Of a stretch of 64,000 nucleotides of DNA, positions 1-8,361 are shown one piece after another; within the stretch, counting starts at the first letter, position 1; each line of letters opens with the position of its first letter. The DNA lies in NCBI GenBank assembly GCA_041563475.1, contig JBFFMY010000001.1, positions 62,001 through 126,000 of the forward strand, written 5' to 3'. A program made the position numbers and the translations under genes. The DNA is from CAJXZP01 sp041563475. GTDB taxonomy: Bacteria > Bacteroidota > Bacteroidia > Flavobacteriales_G > Salibacteraceae. The notes beneath the pieces were generated by a model that worked only from the letters and a program-made list of their open reading frames with translations, did no database searches and was not told where the DNA came from.

Positions 1-1056
1 CAACCTTTAGAATCGGTAACAATTACAACAATGGTTCCTTGGTTAGAAAGGTTGGCCACATTGGTTTGGTTAGTTGATCCATCTGTCCATAAATACGTTG
101 CAAATCCCGCACCCGCATCTAACAAATAGGTTGTATCCGAACCAAACCAAATAATAGATGTATCTGGTCCTAAATCAACAACTACTGGAGGTAGCCCTGT
201 AATTGTAACTGTATCTCCTCCATCACATCCAACAGCTGTAGTAACCATAACAGAATAATCTACTGCACCAACCGTTGTTGCCGTAATTATTCGTGTTTGC
301 GTGGTAGAGCCATCGTCCCATAGGTAAGAAGAGAAAGTACCCGCATCTAATGTTACTGACTCACCATTACACAACGTTAAATCACTTCCTAAATCTACCA
401 TTATTGGCGTGTCAACAGTTACCATAACTGTATCGCTTCCCATACACCCATTTGCATCATCGGTTGTTACATGATAATCCATTGCACCTGACGTTGTACC
501 AACAACATCTCTAGTTTGCATTGTAGTAGCATCATCCCATAAATAAGAATTGAATACGCCTGCGTCTAGGGTTAGAGTTGAACCAAAACAAATAACGGTA
601 TCATTACCTAAATCAGGCATAACTGGATTAACAACTTCAATATTGGTAGTATCACTTGCAACACAACCTAGTGCATCGGTAATTTCTACCCAGTAATCAG
701 ATGAACCAGCCGTTGTGCCAACAACATCTCTAGTTTGCATTGTAGTAGCATCATCCCATAAATAAGAGTTGAACGCACCTGCATCAAGCGTTACTGTTGT
801 GCCTAAACAAACCAAAGTATCATTACCTAGGTTAACTACTGGTAAGGCCTGAACTGAAACATTAATGGTATCGCTTTCCATACAACCTGAACCATCTGTA
901 ACTTCTAGCCAATAGTTTGTTGAACCAACAACATTATTTGATAATGCTCTTGTTTGTGCAACTGAAGCATCATCCCATAAATAAGCGGTAAACATTCCTG
1001 CGTCTAATGTAAAAGCAGAACCTAAACAAACAGTGGTGTCATTACCTAAGTTAACC
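1..1056 (-). repeat. Tandem 219-bp coding repeats in the adhesin
   Basis: Five copies of a 73-codon unit follow each other. The conserved codons for the LG-x-D boundary recur at about 165, 384, 603, 822 and 1041, an exact 219-bp spacing each time. Each unit encodes a C-x-G, a TLDAG and a YLWDD or YLWTD motif. Two adjacent units share a 50-bp stretch of identical DNA (499-548 and 718-767), which points to recent duplication or gene conversion. The array probably continues past the window edge. Confidence 0.9.
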
Positions 1057-4000
1057 ATTATTTGGGATGGCTCAGTAATTGTAATCGAATCAATAAGTGT
1101 TGTTCCGAATGCATCTGTTACCGTTATATAATGAACACCTGCCATTACGTTATTAATGGTATCAACCACATCACCTGTACTCCATAGATATTCGTAAGGA
1201 GTCGCGCCTCCTGAAACGGTAACATTTCCACCACCGTTAGAATAACCATAGCAGGTAACGTTACTATCTACTGCTGTGCTAACAACTAGTGTTGCAGTTG
1301 AATCAAAAGTGATGTCATCAATAGCCATATCAGAAGTAAAACTTGTACCTCTAACACCTCTAAATCGTACTTGAATAGATCCAGAATAGGTAGAAAGGTC
1401 TACGTTTTTATTTAACCATGAATCAGCGCCACTAGTTTGTTGTTGACCAACAATTGAGTCAACATCATTTATCCAAGAAGACCCGTTGAATACATCAATG
1501 TACAGGTTTCCCATAGCGGCACCATACATATGGTATGCAAACGTTAGTTTAGGATTGTTTACCCCTGAAAGATCTATTAAAGGAGTATATAATTCCGCCA
1601 CAGCTCCCGTTGAACCACTTGATGCCTCAGTAAAGAAGAAATTAGTTCCGCTATTGGCTGCATCTGGTCCGGTTGATCCAGACGTTGTTGTTCCTGTTCC
1701 AGAAACATTCCATCTAAATGCAGATGTAGTTGCTGAAGGCGAAGATCCCCAACAATTTTCAATAACACTATTTAATGATTGTGGGAACCCTTCTACATCT
1801 TCTGTTAAAGGTGCAACAATAGCGTTACAAAGTGTTGTAAATGAAATAGGGCCTACCCATAATGAAGAGTCACCTGAACCACAAACTGCACGAACATATA
1901 CCTGGTAATCGGTCTGATCTAATAAGCCGTTAATGGTATATGGCATCGATGAGGTTGTATCTGATGTACCTGTTCCAAGAGTAAATCCAGAGGTATCATA
2001 TTGATATTCCCAAAGTGTTGCGGAAGCAAATTCAACCCAGCTAATTTCAGCAGAACTAGACGTTACGTTACTTGCTGCTAAAGTTGTTGGTTCGTAACAA
2101 GTGGGTATGTTTCTAATTTCAAAACTTCCTATATAGAACCAATAATCTTCTGGATCATTTACTGTGCCTTCCGTTGCCCAAATAGCAAATTGAGTAGTAG
2201 CAGATGAATATAAGGTTAAATCAATATACTCAAATCCACCAGCATTCGAAGGGGCGTTTAATGTGTCCCATGTATATATAGCTGCCCAAGTTGACCCACC
2301 ATCATTTGAAATTAATACCTGAACAGTATCATCTGAGCCCATTGAAATTGGTCCTCCACCAGAATATGCAGCTAATAAGGCCTCTATTTTTAATTCATAA
2401 GGCCCGCCCGTTGAAAGATCAAAAATTGGTGTCAATATCCATTCTTCCTTACCAGTAGTATATAAATTTATTCTCGTTCCGCCTGTACCTGTACCCGGAA
2501 AACCGGATTGTCCCCAGCTACTTGAACCAATAGCTGAAGGCCCTGTTGCTGGAGTTCCTGAGCCTGCTTGTTCCCAACAAATAGAAGGTAAGAATGAATT
2601 AAATGGTTCCAAATATGGAGGAATAATAGAAGCGCATGGCGTGGTAAAAGGTGAAGGCCCTGTCCATGTAGATGAATCTCCTGCTCCGCAAATTGCTCTC
2701 ACAAAAAACTCATAATCTGATTGTGATGATAACCCTGTTATTGATATAGGATTTAATGCTGTTGTACCAATTACTCCCGTTCCTTGACCAGAGCCCGCAA
2801 AAACATATTCATATTCCCATAAAATTGCTGAACCAGCTTCGGTCCAACTTAAATCAGCTGAGTTAGCTAAAACATTCGAAGCAGACAAACTGGTAGGAGC
2901 CAAACAATTAGGAGCTTCATCAATTAAAACATCATCAATACCAGCATCCCCGTAAAAATCAGAACTTGATCCTCCGGATTCAGTACGTAATCTTACCCAA
3001 ACTAAATTAGACCCGTAAGTATGTGTTGATAAATCAAAAGATTGCTTTTCCCAACCAACTGTTCCAGTCACATTTGAATCAACAAGCGTCCAACTTGTAC
3101 CGTTCCATGCTTCAATAAACAATTTATTAGTCGGTGTATAACCGGTTGCACACATGTAATACCAGAAAGATAAATTTGGTGTGGTAAGTGAAGTAACATC
3201 CACTACTGGTAGTTCTAAAATTACTCCAACATCTGTACTTGAATGATCCATTGATGCCATGTTACCACTATTACCAGTATGCTCAGATGGCGCGGAACAA
3301 CCAGAAGTGTTCCAAGAAATACCAGGGTTTCCAAATACCCAAGGACCTCCGGTAGTCGCATACTGATTCCAGCAATTAGGAATAGAGGTGGCGTCAAAAG
3401 ATTCAGAATATGGTGCAGAAATTACACTACAAGCGGTGGTAAAACCAAATGGTCCAATCCATACAGATGAATCACCAGCACCACAAACAGTTCTTACATA
3501 AAATTGATAATCTGTACTTGCGGTTAAACCACTTAATGAATTAGGATTAGAGGAAGTTAATGAGATTGTGCCTGTTCCAGGAGTAAAGCCATTGGTATCC
3601 CATTCTATTTGCCACTGTGTAGCAGATCCATTTTCTGTCCAAAACAAATTACAGCTAACATCTGTAATATTAGAAACGCCTAACGCTGTAGGTGCAGGAC
3701 AGGTTGGTAACGTTGTAAAGTTATATGGTCCAACCCATAAGGAGGAATCCCCTGCGCCACAAATAGTTCTAACGTAGAAACTATAATTTGTTAACTGAGA
3801 TAACCCTGATAACGTGTCCGGATTAAGCGTTGTATTAATTACATTTCCTGTTCCTAATACGAAACCGTTTGTATCCCATTCTATTTGCCAATTCGTACCT
3901 AAACCATTTTCAGTCCAATTTAGAACAACAGAATCATGTGAAATATTCGTCACTGATAAACCGGTTGGAGCTGGACAAGTAACATTATACACAGAAAGAT

Positions 4001-4451
4001 CAAACGATGTTATACACTGTGGTGATGCCCACGTTGAAATAATAATATAATACGTAGTTCCAGAAGTTAAGCTTAAACCAGAAATTATTCTATCTGCGGT
4101 ACTGGCGCCAGTAGCTGATCCTAGACATGATCCTGCTGTTGTTGAATCATCCGTGACATATATTCCAGACCAAGAAGTTGCAATGTTTGTCATTTCAATT
4201 GTTACATTGGCAAAACTTGCACCAGGTGTGAAACTATAAATCTTTTCGTCTCCGGTCATGTACGAACCTGTACATGCAATATTCGCTGTAGTATAATTAT
4301 CACCATAACCACATGTAGAATCTCCTAAAATGGAATATGGTAACGACCCAATTACCATTGGGTTTGTAAATGTTGAGCCCGCTTGTGAAAATGCAAGTTG
4401 AGCTAAAAAAAGGAAGCTAAATAAAGCCCCAAATTGTCTAATTCTCTTCAT
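1..4451 (-). CDS. Giant secreted multidomain adhesin-like protein (3' end outside window)
   Basis: The reading frame opens with ATG at 4451 and stays open for 1483 codons to the window edge, so the C-terminus is missing. A signal peptide (about residues 1-23, ending AFSQ) is followed by a beta-sandwich domain. Next come four fibronectin type III-like domains, each starting with C-x-x-PT-x-L and containing a W-x-E or W-x-E-x-x core. Three MAM/jelly-roll-like segments follow the second, third and fourth FN3. Then comes one SprB-type repeat (VTCYGYSNGGG, SGGATPYEYLWS) and five tandem 73-residue Ig/PKD-like repeats starting LG-x-D. This architecture is typical of Bacteroidota surface adhesins exported by the T9SS; a C-terminal sorting domain is expected beyond the window but not seen. 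Role inferred: cell-surface adhesion. Ligand unknown. Confidence 0.85.
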   Translation of the reverse strand, partial: MKRIRQFGALFSFLFLAQLAFSQAGSTFTNPMVIGSLPYSILGDSTCGYGDNYTTANIACTGSYMTGDEKIYSFTPGASFANVTIEMTNIATSWSGIYVTDDSTTAGSCLGSATGASTADRIISGLSLTSGTTYYIIISTWASPQCITSFDLSVYNVTCPAPTGLSVTNISHDSVVLNWTENGLGTNWQIEWDTNGFVLGTGNVINTTLNPDTLSGLSQLTNYSFYVRTICGAGDSSLWVGPYNFTTLPTCPAPTALGVSNITDVSCNLFWTENGSATQWQIEWDTNGFTPGTGTISLTSSNPNSLSGLTASTDYQFYVRTVCGAGDSSVWIGPFGFTTACSVISAPYSESFDATSIPNCWNQYATTGGPWVFGNPGISWNTSGCSAPSEHTGNSGNMASMDHSSTDVGVILELPVVDVTSLTTPNLSFWYYMCATGYTPTNKLFIEAWNGTSWTLVDSNVTGTVGWEKQSFDLSTHTYGSNLVWVRLRTESGGSSSDFYGDAGIDDVLIDEAPNCLAPTSLSASNVLANSADLSWTEAGSAILWEYEYVFAGSGQGTGVIGTTALNPISITGLSSQSDYEFFVRAICGAGDSSTWTGPSPFTTPCASIIPPYLEPFNSFLPSICWEQAGSGTPATGPSAIGSSSWGQSGFPGTGTGGTRINLYTTGKEEWILTPIFDLSTGGPYELKIEALLAAYSGGGPISMGSDDTVQVLISNDGGSTWAAIYTWDTLNAPSNAGGFEYIDLTLYSSATTQFAIWATEGTVNDPEDYWFYIGSFEIRNIPTCYEPTTLAASNVTSSSAEISWVEFASATLWEYQYDTSGFTLGTGTSDTTSSMPYTINGLLDQTDYQVYVRAVCGSGDSSLWVGPISFTTLCNAIVAPLTEDVEGFPQSLNSVIENCWGSSPSATTSAFRWNVSGTGTTTSGSTGPDAANSGTNFFFTEASSGSTGAVAELYTPLIDLSGVNNPKLTFAYHMYGAAMGNLYIDVFNGSSWINDVDSIVGQQQTSGADSWLNKNVDLSTYSGSIQVRFRGVRGTSFTSDMAIDDITFDSTATLVVSTAVDSNVTCYGYSNGGGNVTVSGGATPYEYLWSTGDVVDTINNVMAGVHYITVTDAFGTTLIDSITITEPSQIMVNLGNDTTVCLGSAFTLDAGMFTAYLWDDASVAQTRALSNNVVGSTNYWLEVTDGSGCMESDTINVSVQALPVVNLGNDTLVCLGTTVTLDAGAFNSYLWDDATTMQTRDVVGTTAGSSDYWVEITDALGCVASDTTNIEVVNPVMPDLGNDTVICFGSTLTLDAGVFNSYLWDDATTMQTRDVVGTTSGAMDYHVTTDDANGCMGSDTVMVTVDTPIMVDLGSDLTLCNGESVTLDAGTFSSYLWDDGSTTQTRIITATTVGAVDYSVMVTTAVGCDGGDTVTITGLPPVVVDLGPDTSIIWFGSDTTYLLDAGAGFATYLWTDGSTNQTNVANLSNQGTIVVIVTDSKG

Positions 4452-4589
4452 AAACTAATCGTTAAATAAATACTTTATTAATAAAAAAAAAATGATGTTA
4501 ATAATTGTTCAAATTAACGCTATTATAAAGAATAGTCAATTTTAATTTATATGATATTAATCAGGTTAAAAGAGGGTGTTTTATAACAG

Positions 4590-4620
4590 AAAAAAAGCCG
4601 AGTCAATTAATTGACTCGGC
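4590..4620 (-). terminator. Rho-independent terminator of tRNA-Asn
   Basis: A perfect 24-bp palindrome at 4597-4620 (arms GCCGAGTCAATT and its complement) is followed on the minus strand by seven T residues (4590-4596). It begins 6 bp after the 3' end of the tRNA, which fits an intrinsic terminator for that gene. Confidence 0.85.
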
Positions 4621-4626
4621 TCTCTG

Positions 4627-4700
4627 CTCCCTCACCTGGACTTGAACCAGGGACACCCTGATTAACAGTCAGGTGCTCTAACCAACTGAGCTATGAAGGA
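4627..4700 (-). tRNA. tRNA-Asn (anticodon GTT)
   Basis: Read on the minus strand, the 74 nt fold as a cloverleaf. The 7-bp acceptor stem pairs TCCTTCA with TGAGGGA. There is a D-arm with AGCTCAGTTGGTTAGAGC, an anticodon stem CCTGA/TCAGG around loop CTGTTAA giving anticodon GTT (asparagine), and a T-arm with GGTTCAAGTCC. The discriminator base is G and the CCA end is not encoded. Confidence 0.97.
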
Positions 4701-4769
4701 ATGCTCATAATTTAAGGTCTTACCCTTAAATCGGGGGGCAATATTATATTAATTTTAAAAGGTATGCAA

Positions 4770-4777
4770 TACCTTTG
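4770..4777 (+). promoter_or_regulatory. Candidate -7 promoter element of the PfkB kinase gene
   Basis: TACCTTTG matches the Bacteroidota -7 consensus TAnnTTTG. It lies 25 bp before the ATG at 4803 and downstream of the ATG at 4764, so transcription from it excludes the longer start. It overlaps a short inverted repeat (AGGTAT-GCA-ATACCT, 4760-4774), a possible operator. No good -33 TTG is seen. Confidence 0.5.
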
Positions 4778-4802
4778 CAAAAATATTTTATTTCAATCAA
4801 AG

Positions 4803-5729
4803 ATGAATTTATTAGTTGTTGGTTCTGTTGCATTTGATCAAATAGAAACCCCGTTTGGAAAGAGTGATAAAATTGTGGGTGGCGCGGGTACATACATAAG
4901 TTTAGTTTCTTCTTATTTTACTAAAAACCTGGGTATAGTTTCTGTTGTAGGGGATGATTTTCCGCAAGAGTACATTGACTTATTCCATCAAAAAAATATT
5001 AATACAGATGGGCTTCAAATAAAGCAAGGAAAAAAATCATTCTTTTGGTCTGGTAAATACCATAACGACATGAACTCTCGGGATACTTTGGTGACAGATT
5101 TGAATGTTTTGGGAGAGTTTAAACCTGTCGTTCCAAAATTATTTGAATCTCCAGATTTTTTAATGTTGGGAAACTTATCTCCTGAGGTACAACTAAGTGT
5201 AATAGAACAACTTCCTGTTCGTCCAAAATTGGTTGTTTTAGACACCATGAATTTTTGGATGGATATTGCTTTGGATGATTTACATAAAGTATTAGCGAAA
5301 ATAGATTTACTTACTATAAATGATGAAGAAGCACGTCAACTTTCAGGGGAGTATTCATTGGTAAAAGCAGCGAAAAAAATTATAGCTATGGGTCCAAAAT
5401 ACCTCATTATTAAAAAAGGGGAGCATGGGGCTTTATTATTTAATGAAAATGAAGTTTTCTTTGCTCCAGCATTACCTCTAGAAGATGTTTTTGATCCAAC
5501 AGGTGCAGGGGATTCTTTTGCTGGTGGTTTTATAGGCTACCTGGCTAAAAGTGGTGATATTTCATTTAGTAATATGAAACGAGCTATTATTTACGGTTCC
5601 GCAATGGCTTCTTTTTGCGTAGAAAAATTTGGTACTACACGTATTGAAAACCTGAGCGAAAAAGAAATTTCTGATCGCGTTCAACAATTTATTGATTTAT
5701 CTCAATTTGATATTGTTTTAGAGGGTTAA
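4803..5729 (+). CDS. PfkB-family carbohydrate/nucleoside kinase
   Basis: Protein of 308 residues of the ribokinase/PfkB fold, which phosphorylates a sugar or nucleoside with ATP in the cytosol. The N-terminal part has the glycine-rich GGAGTY stretch near residue 25. The C-terminal signature DPTGAGDSFAGGF (from residue 231) contains the anion hole and the catalytic Asp237. The frame is open from an ATG at 4764, but the start at 4803 (MNLLVVGSVAFD) fits the family N-terminus and lies downstream of the candidate promoter. The exact substrate cannot be read from the sequence. It converges with rpiB, 54 bp away. Both act on sugars, but they are on opposite strands and not co-transcribed. Confidence 0.9.
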   Translation: MNLLVVGSVAFDQIETPFGKSDKIVGGAGTYISLVSSYFTKNLGIVSVVGDDFPQEYIDLFHQKNINTDGLQIKQGKKSFFWSGKYHNDMNSRDTLVTDLNVLGEFKPVVPKLFESPDFLMLGNLSPEVQLSVIEQLPVRPKLVVLDTMNFWMDIALDDLHKVLAKIDLLTINDEEARQLSGEYSLVKAAKKIIAMGPKYLIIKKGEHGALLFNENEVFFAPALPLEDVFDPTGAGDSFAGGFIGYLAKSGDISFSNMKRAIIYGSAMASFCVEKFGTTRIENLSEKEISDRVQQFIDLSQFDIVLEG

Positions 5730-5783
5730 AATCAAATATGCCAGATGTAATTATTGTTCTCTAAACTCTTTAGTAGCTTCTAA

Positions 5784-6230
5784 TTAAGAACAAGCCACTT
5801 TATCCACTCTTTTTTGGTGTCTACCCCCTTCAAATTCGTTTTCTAAAAATGCTTTTACACATGCTATAGAAACATCTTCATCTACATAACGGGAAGAAAG
5901 CGCAAGAATATTAGCATCATTATGTAAACGCGCCATTTTAGCTAATTCAGGAGTCCAACACAAAGCAGATCGAATACCTTGGTGTTTGTTTACGGTTAAA
6001 TTTACTCCATTTCCGCTACCACAAATAACAATACCTAAAGGATATTCCCCTTTTTCAACAGCTGTAGCTAATGGGTGAACATAATCAGGATAATCTACAC
6101 TATCCGGTCCATTGGTACCAAAATCCTTAACAGTATACCCTTCTTTATTTAGTAAAACCTTAATTTTATCCTTTAATTCATAACCTGCATGATCACAACC
6201 TATTGCAATATTTTTATTCGTATTTCCCAT
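5784..6230 (-). CDS. rpiB: Ribose-5-phosphate isomerase B
   Basis: A 148-residue protein of the RpiB/LacAB family, close to the family's usual length. It interconverts ribose 5-phosphate and ribulose 5-phosphate in the non-oxidative pentose phosphate pathway. Visible hallmarks are the GCDHAGYELK N-terminal phosphate/substrate loop, the VICGSGNGVN active-site loop with its catalytic cysteine, and HNDANILALSSR. The start codon lies 4 nt downstream of a consensus -7 element, so the mRNA is probably leaderless. The gene stands alone. Confidence 0.96.
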   Translation of the reverse strand: MGNTNKNIAIGCDHAGYELKDKIKVLLNKEGYTVKDFGTNGPDSVDYPDYVHPLATAVEKGEYPLGIVICGSGNGVNLTVNKHQGIRSALCWTPELAKMARLHNDANILALSSRYVDEDVSIACVKAFLENEFEGGRHQKRVDKVACS

Positions 6231-6234
6231 AATT

Positions 6235-6242
6235 CAAAAGTA
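6235..6242 (-). promoter_or_regulatory. -7 promoter element of rpiB (predicted leaderless)
   Basis: TACTTTTG on the minus strand matches TAnnTTTG exactly. Only four bases (AATT) separate it from the rpiB ATG, so transcription should start at or next to the A of the start codon. Confidence 0.55.
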
Positions 6243-6714
6243 TACTCTTTTATCCTATTTTCTAATACAAAAAACATGTTTACTGGCACTTTTTAGTGTA
6301 AATTACATCCTTAAATTAGCTATAATATTAGTGTTCATATTAAGTCAATAAGATGTTCATTACTGGCTGAAAGATTGTATAAAATTATCTTGCTTTTTCG
6401 TTTCAAATAATCAATTCGAATTAAAGACAACCTGACCAAATTATTTTACATAAATATTTGAATCACTTATCAACTAAAATATAATCAGATATCCACACAA
6501 AAAATAAGAAAGTTATGATGTTAATAACCAAAAAGAGGATTTGTTAAGAAACGTAATTTTTACTGATTTTCAATACTATTAATAGTAATTTCGTGTCAAC
6601 AACTTTTATAAAAGCGCTCATAAGTTTTTATAACTAATATTTCCTATTATTTATATAAACAACATGAACACTATAGTAGTAATAGTAGTTTCTTTTTTAA
6701 ATTTTAAATAAAAT
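6243..6714. other. Gene-free AT-rich stretch
   Basis: About 470 bp between the divergent rpiB and MORN-protein genes. It is very AT-rich, with no ORF worth calling, no RNA fold I can support and no strong hairpin. It presumably holds the promoter of the downstream MORN gene, but I cannot place a consensus element with confidence. Confidence 0.5.
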
Positions 6715-8256
6715 ATGTATAACTATATAATACTGTTCATAACCTTATTATTCATTTCAATTTCTTCATTTTCTCAAACTGAAATAGATGCCAATGGATA
6801 TAATATTTTTTATTATGAAAATGGGCGAAAATCATCTGAAGGACATTTTAAGGATGGAAAACCAGAAGGATTTTGGAAAAATTATTTTGAAACTGGTGTA
6901 TTAAAATCAGAAGGGAATAGAAAGAATCATTTACTAGACAGTATTTGGCTTTTTTATTATGATAATGGTTTATTGAAGGAAAAAGTAAACTATGAGAAAT
7001 CGAAAAAGAATGGTATTTCATTCGAATACTCTGAAGAAGGTTTTTTACTCGTTGCATACCCATTTACAAATGATACTATTCAAGGGATCGCACAATTTTA
7101 TTATCCAGATGTTTTCAGAGTTCAATACGATAAACCCTATAAAAGTGGTGTTCCAAATGGTTTAGGATATGAATACGACCGAGATGGGAGAATTATTTCT
7201 TTAATGAATTATGAAAAAGGTGTAATTAAAAGTATCCAAGTAATTAACAGATATAATTCTAAAAATAAAAAAACTGGTTTATGGATTGTTTATTATGAGG
7301 ATGTTACCGATAAAATGGCAAAGCAACTGGAAGGTAGATATAAAGATGGATTAAAGAATGGTTATTTTAGGGAGTATGATAAATTGGGTAAACAACTTTC
7401 CACAACAAAATATGTTAATGGCGAAATTGTTGAAAATGCCGAAGAATTAATGAATGTGGATTTGGTTCGAGAGTATTATCCAGATGCAAGTGTGAAATGG
7501 GAAAAGACGTATTTAGGATCACAGCCACATGGAATTTGGAGAGAATATGATACTTCGGGAGTGGTAATAAATTCAGTTATCTATGATAAGGGAATAAAAT
7601 TAGGTGAAGGTATTGTGGATGAAAAAGGTATAAAACAAGGACATTGGAAAGAGTTTTATGTAGAAGGAGAATTACGTGCAGAAGGAGATTACCTAGATGG
7701 AGGAAGAATTGGAAGTTGGAAATTTTTTCATACCAATGGTAAAATAGAACAAAAAGGGAAATACCGTAAAGGAGGAAAACCACACGGAGATTGGGTTTGG
7801 TATTATACCAATGGAGCAGTTCGAAGAGAAGAAATATATTCAAATGGAAAAGAAGAAGGTTTAATGATTGAATACGATGAACAAGGAAATATTTTAGAAA
7901 AAGGAGAATATGTTGGCGGTTTAGAAGAAGGAGTTTGGGAGGTTAATACCGGAGATTATATTGAACGTGGAAATTACGTGGAGGGTATGATGAATGGAGA
8001 ATGGGAAGGTATTTATAAGAGTACTGGAAAAATTGCTTTTACTGGAAATTACATTGAAGGTTTACCCGAAGGAAAACATATTTATTATTATCCAGATGGT
8101 CGTAAAATGTCAGAAGGAAAATTTCAAAGTGGTTTAAAAGTTGGAGATTGGAAACGATACGATGAGAATGGATTATTGGTAATAACCATACGTTACAATA
8201 ACGGAGTAACAGAAAGGATTGATGGTAAAAAGTTGAAAACATTTGATAAAAAATAA
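6715..8256 (+). CDS. Secreted MORN-repeat (YwqK-type) protein
   Basis: A 513-residue protein made almost entirely of about 20-25-residue MORN-type repeats with the pattern YY-x-NG-x-x-x-x-EG-x-Y-x-x-G-x-x-x-G-x-W. A signal peptide (residues 1-20, ending SFSQ) predicts export. Such repeats are often labelled YwqK-family antitoxin in databases, but nothing here shows a toxin partner: the gene stands alone between rpiB and pta. Related repeats occur at the N-terminus of the GldN-like protein at 47278-48243. Likely a periplasmic or surface beta-hairpin array for binding; function unknown. Confidence 0.85.
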   Translation: MYNYIILFITLLFISISSFSQTEIDANGYNIFYYENGRKSSEGHFKDGKPEGFWKNYFETGVLKSEGNRKNHLLDSIWLFYYDNGLLKEKVNYEKSKKNGISFEYSEEGFLLVAYPFTNDTIQGIAQFYYPDVFRVQYDKPYKSGVPNGLGYEYDRDGRIISLMNYEKGVIKSIQVINRYNSKNKKTGLWIVYYEDVTDKMAKQLEGRYKDGLKNGYFREYDKLGKQLSTTKYVNGEIVENAEELMNVDLVREYYPDASVKWEKTYLGSQPHGIWREYDTSGVVINSVIYDKGIKLGEGIVDEKGIKQGHWKEFYVEGELRAEGDYLDGGRIGSWKFFHTNGKIEQKGKYRKGGKPHGDWVWYYTNGAVRREEIYSNGKEEGLMIEYDEQGNILEKGEYVGGLEEGVWEVNTGDYIERGNYVEGMMNGEWEGIYKSTGKIAFTGNYIEGLPEGKHIYYYPDGRKMSEGKFQSGLKVGDWKRYDENGLLVITIRYNNGVTERIDGKKLKTFDKK

Positions 8257-8337
8257 ACCTAAATTTATGGGGTAAAATATACCTTTTAAACTAACCCAAA
8301 TCATAAAAATAAATCAATCAAACACCCTGTAAATGTG

Positions 8338-8345
8338 TAATTTTG
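8338..8345 (+). promoter_or_regulatory. Candidate -7 promoter element of pta-ackA
   Basis: TAATTTTG matches TAnnTTTG and lies 16 bp upstream of the pta ATG at 8362. This gives a short 5' UTR for the pta-ackA-globin operon. Confidence 0.5.
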
Positions 8346-8361
8346 AAAAAAATTAAACACC

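Noticed and set aside
1..1056. CRISPR array suggested by regular repeats.
   Set aside because: The repeats are in-frame 73-codon protein repeats without short identical repeats and unique spacers.
1486..1908. 140-codon plus-strand frame, and similar frames at 3279-4050, inside the adhesin gene.
   Set aside because: They are opposite-strand shadows of the long repetitive adhesin frame; a signal peptide and domain repeats support only the minus strand.
4764..4802. Longer start of the PfkB kinase at 4764.
   Set aside because: The extra 13 residues do not fit the family, and the candidate -7 element lies downstream of that ATG.
6715..8256. Toxin-antitoxin system based on the YwqK-type label of MORN proteins.
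   Set aside because: The protein carries a signal peptide and there is no adjacent toxin-like gene.
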